NCBI GenBank assembly: GCA_027038335.1
Contig: JALVWI010000099.1
Location: 1-12,752 of the forward strand
DNA: 12,752 nucleotides
DNA from: Campylobacterales bacterium
GTDB lineage: Bacteria; Campylobacterota; Campylobacteria; Campylobacterales; JALSKU01
Reading direction: 5' to 3'
Part shown: positions 7,088 through 12,752 of the stretch, in pieces
Layout: the number at the start of each line of letters is the position of its first letter
How positions within the stretch are numbered: position 1 is the stretch's first letter
Translations under genes and position numbers: made by a program
The notes under the pieces: model-generated
Database searches by the model: none
What the model was told of the DNA's origin: nothing
Seen by the model: the letters and a program-made list of their open reading frames with translations, nothing else

Positions 7088-8102
7088 AGATTATGCACTT
7101 AAACCTCTCTCCCATAAAAGAGGGATCAATAAGCACCTTTGCTTTATTTAACTCTTTTAGATAAGTTTTGTTATCGGTATTATTTTTTAAAATTTCAAAA
7201 AGTTCAAGTATGCCAAACTCTACCATAGCTTTCATTTGAGTCATATAATCTTCCAACACAATATCATTTTTTTTAAATTCATTGATAAGTTGTCCAAAAA
7301 AAACATCATAAGTTATATCACTATTTTTATAAAGTAAATTTATATTTACCCCATCATCTTGTAACTTTTCATCTTTTGCAAAATGTGTCAATGAAAAAAA
7401 GGGGTAAACTTTATGCTTATGATATACTCTTAGAGAATATTCTCCTCGATGCTCCATCTCACCATAATCAAAACTAACAAACTCAAATGTTTTTATATGT
7501 TTTGATAGTTCTGATGCAAAATCATCATATCCCAATGCAATTTCACCTTTTTTTATACCATATCTACTAACTTTTTGCTTTATCTCATCACTTATATCAT
7601 CAAAATAAAAGTTATCATCTTTTACATAAAGCATTTTATTATCTTTAACAACTTCACATTTAAAAGCATCAAAAATTTCATTGGAAATGATAAAAGCATT
7701 TTCCAATTTTATTTCATCAAAACTTGAAAAATATCTCAAAGATATCTCATCTCCGAAAGATTGCTTCATATATTTTTTTTGTGCTAAAAGTATATTTTTT
7801 TGAGGTTCAAGTATAGCAAAACTTAATGTTTTCAAAAGTTTTGGTTCTAGTGTATAGATAAATTGTATAATATCAGCTAAGAGATAGCCTTGATGAGCAC
7901 CAATCTCTAAAATGGTAGAATTTGATGGCAGAAATCCATCTTTAACAATCTTTATAATCCTCTTTGCAATAGCTCCTCCAAAAAACGGTGAAGTGCTAAC
8001 AGCAGTATAAAAATCCCCTTTTTTTCCTATCTCTTTAAATTTGGTATAATAACCATCTTCCCCATAAAGCCACTCTTGCATATAAGTGGAAAATCTCACC
8101 AT
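7071..8102 (-). CDS. SAM-dependent methyltransferase, MidA/NDUFAF7 (DUF185) family
   Basis: The 343-residue protein matches the COG1565/PF02636 family. The conserved N-terminal part reads LYGEDGYYT then GDFYTAVSTSPFFG (29-42). The SAM-binding glycine motif is LEIGAHQG (65-72). SNEIFDAF (140-147) is the family's SNE-x-x-DA block, and SFDYG lies in the middle. In mitochondria the relative NDUFAF7/MidA dimethylates an arginine of the complex I subunit NDUFS2. Bacterial substrates are largely unknown, so I give no gene symbol. AGGAG precedes the ATG at 8102 and lies in the end of the TolC-family gene; start and stop overlap as ATGGTGA. GTG at 8099 is an alternative start. Domain assignment is strong, substrate unknown. 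Confidence 0.9.
   Translation of the reverse strand: MVRFSTYMQEWLYGEDGYYTKFKEIGKKGDFYTAVSTSPFFGGAIAKRIIKIVKDGFLPSNSTILEIGAHQGYLLADIIQFIYTLEPKLLKTLSFAILEPQKNILLAQKKYMKQSFGDEISLRYFSSFDEIKLENAFIISNEIFDAFKCEVVKDNKMLYVKDDNFYFDDISDEIKQKVSRYGIKKGEIALGYDDFASELSKHIKTFEFVSFDYGEMEHRGEYSLRVYHKHKVYPFFSLTHFAKDEKLQDDGVNINLLYKNSDITYDVFFGQLINEFKKNDIVLEDYMTQMKAMVEFGILELFEILKNNTDNKTYLKELNKAKVLIDPSFMGERFKCIIFRKID
7077..7092. terminator. Short perfect hairpin over the convergent stop codons
   Basis: AATCTTTCTAAAGATT is a perfect palindrome covering the end of the DUF2628-like gene on one strand and of the methyltransferase on the other. With no spare DNA between the genes it could slow polymerase from both sides. 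It is short, has low G+C and lacks a following T run, so termination here is only a guess. Confidence 0.22.
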
Positions 8103-9271
8103 CTCTCCTCATGCTCATATAGTTTAAAAAGTTCGATATCCAAATCATTTTGATATATCTTCTCATCCAAAATAGTACCATTTAGAGAGTTTTGCATAGT
8201 TTGCACATCAAAGATAGTCTTTTCTCCACCGGCATAAAGATCCTTTGTAGTCTTTAAAAGCGAAGAGTATAGTTTATCCTCCTCCTTAGCCAAATCTATC
8301 TTTTTTCTGTACAGTACTATCTTTTTAATTATTGCTTTGTAAAGTTCTTTTTCACTATTTTTTTTATCTATCATTTCAAGTTTTGATTTTAGATATTTTA
8401 ACTTTTGAAGTTCTATATTTTTACCTCTATTTATATCAAAAAGTGGCATAGAGATAGTAATACCATAATTTTTATAGCTATTATTGCGAGTAGTGATATA
8501 CTTGGTTCTGTTGTGATTGTAACTACCAAAGAGTGAAATTTTTGGAAAATAATTTGATATAGTCATTTTTTTAAGATAATTTTGTTGTTTTATATCTGCT
8601 TTAGCATTTTTTACAACTAAGTCATTTTTGATATAAGATTGTAAATTTATAAGCTTTAAATGAGGTAAATTAACCGTTTTATAATCAAGAGAACTAAGAG
8701 TATGAAAAGTTTTTAAAAGATCTGCTTTGGCACTTTTCATATCTAAAAGTGCTATCTCAAGTCTATTTTTACTAAGTACGGCATTGTCTAAAAAACTGCT
8801 ATCTAGCACACCGCTTAAATACTGCTCTTTTTTTCTTTTTATATCAATATCTGCATTTTTTATAAGAAGTTTCTGTTTTTTTATCTTTAAGTCTATATTT
8901 TTAAGAGATAAAAGTGTTGTAAAGGCACTATTTAAAAGTGATTTTTCCTTTAATGATGTAGTAAGTTTTAAAAACTCTCTGTTGGCTTTTGCATATTTTA
9001 TAGCATAATATATCCCACCGCTTCTAAAAATAGGCTGATTTAAAGATATATTAAAAGTATCTGTAGTTTGAGATGGGATTGCCATGTCACTTTTAGAGTG
9101 AGTATATGATAAATTGATAGGATTTATCCAGTCAAACTTAAGCATATCACTACTTTTTTTATTTTGTTCTTTCTCATTTTTTAGTATATCTTTTTTGGTT
9201 TTAGATAAAATACCGGCAGCATTTGCTACTGAAAAAATTATCAAACAATTAAGAAATACTCTTAAAAACAC
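8096..9271 (-). CDS. TolC-family outer-membrane efflux protein
   Basis: The mature protein has the outer-membrane-factor layout: a beta-strand-like segment (INPINLSYTHSKSD), then NISLNQPIFRSGGIYYAIKYAKA, long amphipathic helices, and the repeat counterpart FPKISLFGSYNHNR...GITISMPLFDINRGK. The paired (L/M)xQP(I/L)F or MPLF segments mark the two OEP repeats. It should form a trimeric channel for efflux or type I secretion. I prefer GTG 9271 (391 residues) because AAAGG sits seven bases upstream; a TTG at 9286 would add five residues but has poorly spaced AAAGG. Either start gives a signal peptide ending near SVANA. It begins inside argD (23-base overlap) and ends inside the methyltransferase start. 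No membrane-fusion or ABC/RND partner lies nearby, so it is an orphan channel. It is somewhat shorter than E. coli TolC. Confidence 0.86.
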   Translation of the reverse strand: MFLRVFLNCLIIFSVANAAGILSKTKKDILKNEKEQNKKSSDMLKFDWINPINLSYTHSKSDMAIPSQTTDTFNISLNQPIFRSGGIYYAIKYAKANREFLKLTTSLKEKSLLNSAFTTLLSLKNIDLKIKKQKLLIKNADIDIKRKKEQYLSGVLDSSFLDNAVLSKNRLEIALLDMKSAKADLLKTFHTLSSLDYKTVNLPHLKLINLQSYIKNDLVVKNAKADIKQQNYLKKMTISNYFPKISLFGSYNHNRTKYITTRNNSYKNYGITISMPLFDINRGKNIELQKLKYLKSKLEMIDKKNSEKELYKAIIKKIVLYRKKIDLAKEEDKLYSSLLKTTKDLYAGGEKTIFDVQTMQNSLNGTILDEKIYQNDLDIELFKLYEHEERW

Positions 9272-10439
9272 TATGCAACCTTTCAAAACCTTTATCTATC
9301 TCATTTTTTGTGATAGTAAGCGGAGGTAAAAATCTCAAAGTATTTCTACCTGCTTTTAAAACTAAAACTCTATTTTTACTAGCTTTGGTTATAATTTTAG
9401 AGAGGTTTTCCTCACTATTTATCCTAAGCCCTCTCATCAAACCAAGCCCTACTGCTTCATTTACGATATGTTTATATTGTAGAGCAAATTCGTTTAATTT
9501 ATCACTAAAATATAGCATAATTTCATCAAGTCTTCCATTTAGTTTTTCTCCTTCAAGAAGTTCAAGTACTGTACATCCGGCAATACTTGATAAATAATTT
9601 CCACCAAATGTACTTCCATGATCTCCCGGGGAAAATATATCTTTTAGTCTTGTCATAACAGCACCCACAGGCACTCCCCCGCCAAGCCCTTTTGCTACTG
9701 TTATGATATCAGGCTCTATTTCATAAAGATTGGATGCAAAAAGTTCACCTGTTCTATAGATACCGGTTTGAACCTCATCTACTATCAAAAGTATATCTCT
9801 TTTTTTGAGTTCTTTTTCAAGTATTTTCACCTTTTGCTTATCTTGAGGCTCTACCCCACCCTCTCCTTGAATGAGCTCTATCATAACAGCAACAGTTTTA
9901 CTATCACAAAGGCTTAAAACTTCATCTATATCTTCTGCATAGACAAAACCGTCCGGAAACGGTCCAAAAAAGTTGTGCATTTTCTCTTGACCGGTAGCTT
10001 TTAGTGAAGTTATCGTTCTTCCATGAAAAGAGTTTTTTAAAGTAATTATCTTATATCTTTTTGGCTCACCGTCAACTTCTCCATACTTTCTTGCTATCTT
10101 TATAGCTCCTTCATTTGCTTCAGCTCCACTGTTTGCAAAAAAAACTCTCATATCATAGCCGCTAAGATCAACCAACTTTTTTGCAAGTTTTGTTTGAGGC
10201 TCTATGAGAAAAAGATTGGATATATGGATTATATTTTGTGCTTGTTTACATAAAGCATTTGCAAGTATTTCATTACCATGACCGACACTAACTACTCCTA
10301 TACCGCTTGTAAAGTCGATATAGTCATTACCGTCTTTATCATATAAAGTAGCATTTTTACCTGATACAAAGTCGGTATAATTTCGTTTATAGGTATGTAG
10401 TACATATTCTTTATCTATTTTTTCTAATGTATCATTCAT
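9249..10439 (-). CDS. argD: Acetylornithine aminotransferase (class III PLP enzyme)
   Basis: ArgD converts N-acetylglutamate semialdehyde to N-acetylornithine with glutamate as amino donor, the fourth step of arginine synthesis; some homologues also serve lysine synthesis. The 396-residue length is typical. Visible marks are the N-terminal DFTSGIGV, the phosphate-binding NSGAEANE (103-110), F138-H139-G140-R141 stacking and arginine site, ELIQGEGG (188-195), DEVQTG (221-226) with the Asp that contacts the pyridine nitrogen, and the Schiff-base lysine K250 in VAKGLGGG. STFGGN near 276-281 is the second-subunit phosphate loop. AAAGGA lies eight bases before the ATG. It starts 12 bases after upp ends. 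Related class III enzymes, such as ornithine or GABA aminotransferases, are possible but fit less well. Confidence 0.92.
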   Translation of the reverse strand: MNDTLEKIDKEYVLHTYKRNYTDFVSGKNATLYDKDGNDYIDFTSGIGVVSVGHGNEILANALCKQAQNIIHISNLFLIEPQTKLAKKLVDLSGYDMRVFFANSGAEANEGAIKIARKYGEVDGEPKRYKIITLKNSFHGRTITSLKATGQEKMHNFFGPFPDGFVYAEDIDEVLSLCDSKTVAVMIELIQGEGGVEPQDKQKVKILEKELKKRDILLIVDEVQTGIYRTGELFASNLYEIEPDIITVAKGLGGGVPVGAVMTRLKDIFSPGDHGSTFGGNYLSSIAGCTVLELLEGEKLNGRLDEIMLYFSDKLNEFALQYKHIVNEAVGLGLMRGLRINSEENLSKIITKASKNRVLVLKAGRNTLRFLPPLTITKNEIDKGFERLHSVFKSIS

Positions 10440-10451
10440 TTCATCATTCCT

Positions 10452-11090
10452 TTATAAATTTTCATTATCCTCTGTACCAAATATCCTATCTCCAGCATCT
10501 CCAAGTCCGGGAACTATATAGCCTTTATCATTTAGTTTTTCATCAAGTGCCGCTGCAAATATTTTAATATCGGGATATTTATCATTTATAGCTTTTATAC
10601 CTTCTGGTGCAGCCACTAAACAAACAAAAGTAATATTTTTTACACCTTTACTTACTAAAAAGTCGATAGCATTGAGTGCTGACCCACCGGTAGCAAGCAT
10701 AGGATCTATCAGCAAAACCTCATTTTTAAGTGCTTGCATGGGTATCTTGTCATAGTAACTTCTTGGCTTCAAAGTTACCTCATCTCTATCCATACCTAAA
10801 AATCCTACTTTAGAATTTGGCATAAGCTTCATAAATGGATCTAGTAGCCCCAATCCTGCTCTTAATATAGTTACTAAAATAGGGTGAGATTTTAGCTTTT
10901 TTGCTTTTGTATTAGCAACAGGAGTTTTTACAACTGTTTCTTTAAGTTGTAACTCTTTTGTAACCTCATATACCATAAGCATACCTATCTCATCAAGAAG
11001 CATTTTAAACTCGGGCATACTCCTCTTTTCATCTCTTAGGAGTGACATTTTGTGGTCAATTAAAGGGTGATTTAATACAACTGCATTCAT
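10452..11090 (-). CDS. upp: Uracil phosphoribosyltransferase
   Basis: Upp makes UMP from uracil and PRPP, the key uracil salvage step. I start it at ATG 11090 (212 residues, MNAVVLNHPLIDHK), with GGAG nine bases upstream. An in-frame TTG at 11105 would add five residues, but it is part of that same TTGGAG binding site and is unlikely to be used. Key motifs are VTILRAGLGLLDPF near 73-86, the PRPP loop DPMLATGGSA (129-138) and the uracil-binding C-terminal GYIVPGLGDAGDR (190-202). It is divergent from the uracil permease gene and seems to lead the upp-argD-tolC-type-methyltransferase transcript. I see no clear PyrR-type leader or hairpin before it. Confidence 0.96.
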   Translation of the reverse strand: MNAVVLNHPLIDHKMSLLRDEKRSMPEFKMLLDEIGMLMVYEVTKELQLKETVVKTPVANTKAKKLKSHPILVTILRAGLGLLDPFMKLMPNSKVGFLGMDRDEVTLKPRSYYDKIPMQALKNEVLLIDPMLATGGSALNAIDFLVSKGVKNITFVCLVAAPEGIKAINDKYPDIKIFAAALDEKLNDKGYIVPGLGDAGDRIFGTEDNENL

Positions 11091-11134
11091 TTTTTTATTC
11101 TCCAAAAAAATTTATTTATTATTGCTAAAAATCG

Positions 11135-11163
11135 TTTACATATTGATAAAAATCTAGTACAAT
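11135..11163 (+). promoter_or_regulatory. Sigma-70 promoter for the uracil permease gene
   Basis: TTTACA (11135-11140), a 17-base spacer and TACAAT (11158-11163) make the best promoter match in the window. Transcription would start near 11170, leaving a leader of about 25 bases with the AAAAGGAG site. The leader is too short for a riboswitch or attenuator. The 104 bases between upp and the permease must also hold the leftward upp promoter, for which I cannot pick a clear -10. Confidence 0.6.
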
Positions 11164-11194
11164 CATTAAATTAGTTTTTTTAAAAGGAGTTTAT

Positions 11195-12463
11195 TTGAAA
11201 CCGACAGATTATAACTTTAGACTTAAAGATTCAGTCATAGGTTTGCAATTTTTATTTGTTGCATTTGGTGCATTAGTTCTTGTTCCTATCCTTACCGGAC
11301 TTGACAGTAATGTCGCTCTTTTTACTGCAGGTCTTGGAACACTTATCTTCCAGATAATAAATAGAAAAAATGTACCTCCTATATTTTTGGCATCCTCTTT
11401 CGCTTTTATCGCTCCTATCATATATGGTGTACAAAAGTGGGGCATACCGGGCACTTTAAGCGGACTTGCTGCAGCAGGCTTGGTGTATGTAGCTCTTAGT
11501 TTTGCCATCAGGATAAAAGGAAGTGCTTTTTTACACAAACTTTTACCTCCTGTAGTTACAGGTCCGGTTATCATGACCATAGGACTTATTTTAGCTCCGG
11601 TTGCCGTACATATGGCAAGTGGTCAAACAGGTGATGGAAAAATGCAACTTGTTCCTTTTGATACAGCTATCATAATATCAATGATTTCACTTGTAGCAAC
11701 AATATTAGCTACTCTTCTAGGTAAAGGGGTTATTAGACTTCTTCCTATACTTATAGGGGTTGTTGTCGGATATATTACTGCTTTACTTTTTGGTATAGTT
11801 GATTTTACTTCATTATCAAAAGCACCATTTTTTGCTGTACCAAACTTTGTTTTTCCAAAGCTTAACTGGGAAGCTATCATTTATATCTTACCTATTGCAA
11901 TAGCTCCGGCAGTAGAACATGTAGGAGATATTTTAGCTATCTCAAATGTAACAAAAGAGGATTATCTCAAAAATCCGGGACTTGAAAATACACTTTTAGG
12001 AGATGGACTAGCAACAAGTGCAGCTTCACTTCTAGGAGGTCCTCCAAATACAACATACTCTGAAGTAACAGGAGCGGTTACAGTAACAAAAGCGTACAAC
12101 CCTGCCATCATGACATGGGCGGCTATATTTGCTATCATATTAGCTTTTTTTGGAAAATTGGGCGGTTTTTTGCAAACTATTCCCGTTCCTGTAATGGGTG
12201 GGATACTTTTACTTCTTTTTGGTATTATAGCTTCAGTAGGTATGGCAACTTTGGCAAATTCAAAAACTGACTTAAGCTGTCCAAGAAATATGATCATTCT
12301 CTCTTTGATACTTGTTTTTGCCATAGGTGGAATGAGCTTTAACTTTGGTGGAGTGAGTTTTAGCGGTATAGGCTTGGGTGCAATAGTTGGAATAATACTA
12401 AACCTAATATTACCACAACCAAGAAAGGATGAAAGTATCAGTGAAGAGTTTTTAGATATATAA
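11195..12463 (+). CDS. uraA: Uracil permease / NCS2 nucleobase:cation symporter
   Basis: The protein should import uracil with protons across the inner membrane. It has 422 residues, close to E. coli UraA, and about 14 hydrophobic segments. The NCS2 signatures are present: VLVPILTGLD in the first helices, PAVEHVGD (239-245) in the substrate site and GGPPNTTYSE (281-290). By motif alignment E241 and E290 match the two substrate-binding glutamates of E. coli UraA, but the place of His245 holds Asp. The start is TTG at 11195, backed by AAAAGGAG five bases upstream; no closer ATG exists. Position opposite upp supports uracil as substrate, although a xanthine or broader nucleobase carrier cannot be excluded from sequence. 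Confidence 0.9.
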   Translation: MKPTDYNFRLKDSVIGLQFLFVAFGALVLVPILTGLDSNVALFTAGLGTLIFQIINRKNVPPIFLASSFAFIAPIIYGVQKWGIPGTLSGLAAAGLVYVALSFAIRIKGSAFLHKLLPPVVTGPVIMTIGLILAPVAVHMASGQTGDGKMQLVPFDTAIIISMISLVATILATLLGKGVIRLLPILIGVVVGYITALLFGIVDFTSLSKAPFFAVPNFVFPKLNWEAIIYILPIAIAPAVEHVGDILAISNVTKEDYLKNPGLENTLLGDGLATSAASLLGGPPNTTYSEVTGAVTVTKAYNPAIMTWAAIFAIILAFFGKLGGFLQTIPVPVMGGILLLLFGIIASVGMATLANSKTDLSCPRNMIILSLILVFAIGGMSFNFGGVSFSGIGLGAIVGIILNLILPQPRKDESISEEFLDI

Positions 12464-12474
12464 CTTTTACAAGC

Positions 12475-12516
12475 AAAATGGGTGAAATTGATCTTTTTCT
12501 TTTTCACCCTGATTTT
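12475..12516 (+). terminator. Terminator-like hairpin after the uracil permease gene
   Basis: Arms AAAAT plus GGGTGAAA (12475-12487) pair with TTTCACCC and ATTTT (12502-12516), with a two-base bulge and a 14-base T/C-rich loop. A weaker outer pairing, TTTTACAA (12465-12472) with TTGTAAAA (12527-12534), extends it. It begins 12 bases after the stop codon. The 3' T run is short and partly in the stem, so efficiency is uncertain. Confidence 0.55.
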
Positions 12517-12542
12517 ATCAAAACTTTTGTAAAATATATATA

Positions 12543-12571
12543 TGGGTATCTCTCATAATAGATAATACCCA
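12543..12571. repeat. Small inverted repeat
   Basis: TGGGTAT (12543-12549) and ATACCCA (12565-12571) form a perfect seven-base stem around a 15-base loop. It abuts the large palindrome that starts at 12576 and may be part of the same element. Confidence 0.45.
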
Positions 12572-12575
12572 CAAT

Positions 12576-12671
12576 GGGCTTTGCAGATGTAAGATTGTGC
12601 AAGAGATTTATGAGTCTTAGCCGTAGCTAAGATGATTAAATATCTTGTGCAAGATTGCGTCTGCAAAGTCC
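12576..12671. repeat. 96-base imperfect palindrome
   Basis: The whole stretch folds on itself. The centre is TCTTAGC-CGTA-GCTAAGA (12615-12632) with a four-base loop. The outer ends, GGGCTTTGCAGATG (12576-12589) and its near-complement ending at 12671, pair with two mismatches (one G-T-type change each). The arms between pair less well but in register with no net gaps. No gene lies inside it. The shape suggests a mobile palindromic repeat (REP/MITE-like) or a structured RNA. The terminal sequences are not those of an insertion sequence I recognise. Confidence 0.6.
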
Positions 12672-12709
12672 ACCCTTTGGGCATCATCAGCTTTTATCTA
12701 TACTTCGTT

Positions 12710-12750
12710 ACATCTTTTCAACTTAGCTACGGCTAAGCCTTCAAAGATGT
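12710..12750. repeat. Second palindrome sharing the same core
   Basis: ACATCTTT (12710-12717) pairs with AAAGATGT (12743-12750), and the centre is CTTAGCTACGGCTAAG (12722-12737). That 16-base core is the exact reverse complement of 12616-12631 in the larger palindrome. The window ends two bases later, so the element may continue. Rest of the 12464-12752 gap: the terminator, the small hairpin and A/T-rich filler; I see no gene. Confidence 0.55.
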
Positions 12751-12752
12751 GC

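Noticed and set aside
11091..11105. The TTG start at 11105 for upp
   Set aside because: This TTG is part of the TTGGAG ribosome binding site serving the ATG at 11090.
11962..12507. A 181-codon minus-strand frame under the uracil permease gene
   Set aside because: It is antisense to conserved NCS2 motifs and extends into the terminator hairpin; its composition mirrors the sense gene.
12553..12684. A 43-codon frame on the minus strand from ATG 12684 to TGA 12553
   Set aside because: It lies almost wholly inside the 96-base palindrome, has no ribosome binding site and no protein-like domain; both strands of a palindrome give similar chance frames. Copies of it in databases would probably reflect the repeat, not a gene.
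12543..12752. CRISPR array or insertion sequence at the right end
   Set aside because: There are only two related units, inverted rather than direct, with no equal-length spacers and no transposase.

Overview
The window looks like ordinary chromosomal DNA from an AT-rich member of the Campylobacterota (epsilonproteobacteria), possibly a Sulfurimonas-like lineage. The phylum call rests on three things: an RNase Y very close to what I recall of the Campylobacter protein, a fliL-acpS pair, and A/T-rich leaders with AAAGG-type ribosome binding sites. The genus is a guess. Most genes are housekeeping. I see no CRISPR array, transposase, phage gene, toxin-antitoxin pair, tRNA or rRNA.

Left part (1-2358): the 3' end of a CDP-alcohol phosphatidyltransferase, probably pssA, converges on a leftward pair, fthC then rny. 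They encode 5-formyl-THF cyclo-ligase and the membrane-anchored endoribonuclease RNase Y. fthC reads 95 bases out of frame into rny, downstream of a run of seven A residues.

Middle (2359-7087): a divergent promoter region with a perfect palindrome separates fthC from a rightward cluster. This is a thioredoxin-fold lipoprotein, ftsY and radA in overlapping order; then a small acidic unknown protein behind its own promoter; then fliL, acpS and a DUF2628-like membrane protein. These serve envelope redox chemistry, co-translational membrane targeting, recombination and repair, flagellar motor function and acyl-carrier activation.

Right part (7071-12463): a leftward, tightly packed set runs upp, argD, a TolC-family outer-membrane protein and a MidA/NDUFAF7-type methyltransferase, the last converging with the DUF2628 gene over 17 bases. 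Divergent from upp is an NCS2 uracil permease with a clear sigma-70 promoter. Permease and Upp together make a uracil import and salvage module: import, then conversion to UMP.

Right end (12464-12752): no convincing gene. It holds a terminator-like hairpin, a small hairpin, a 96-base imperfect palindrome and a second palindrome of about 41 bases. The two larger ones share an exact 16-base core in inverted orientation. This is the most unusual structure in the window and probably a dispersed repeat. I did not find a convincing new multi-gene system.
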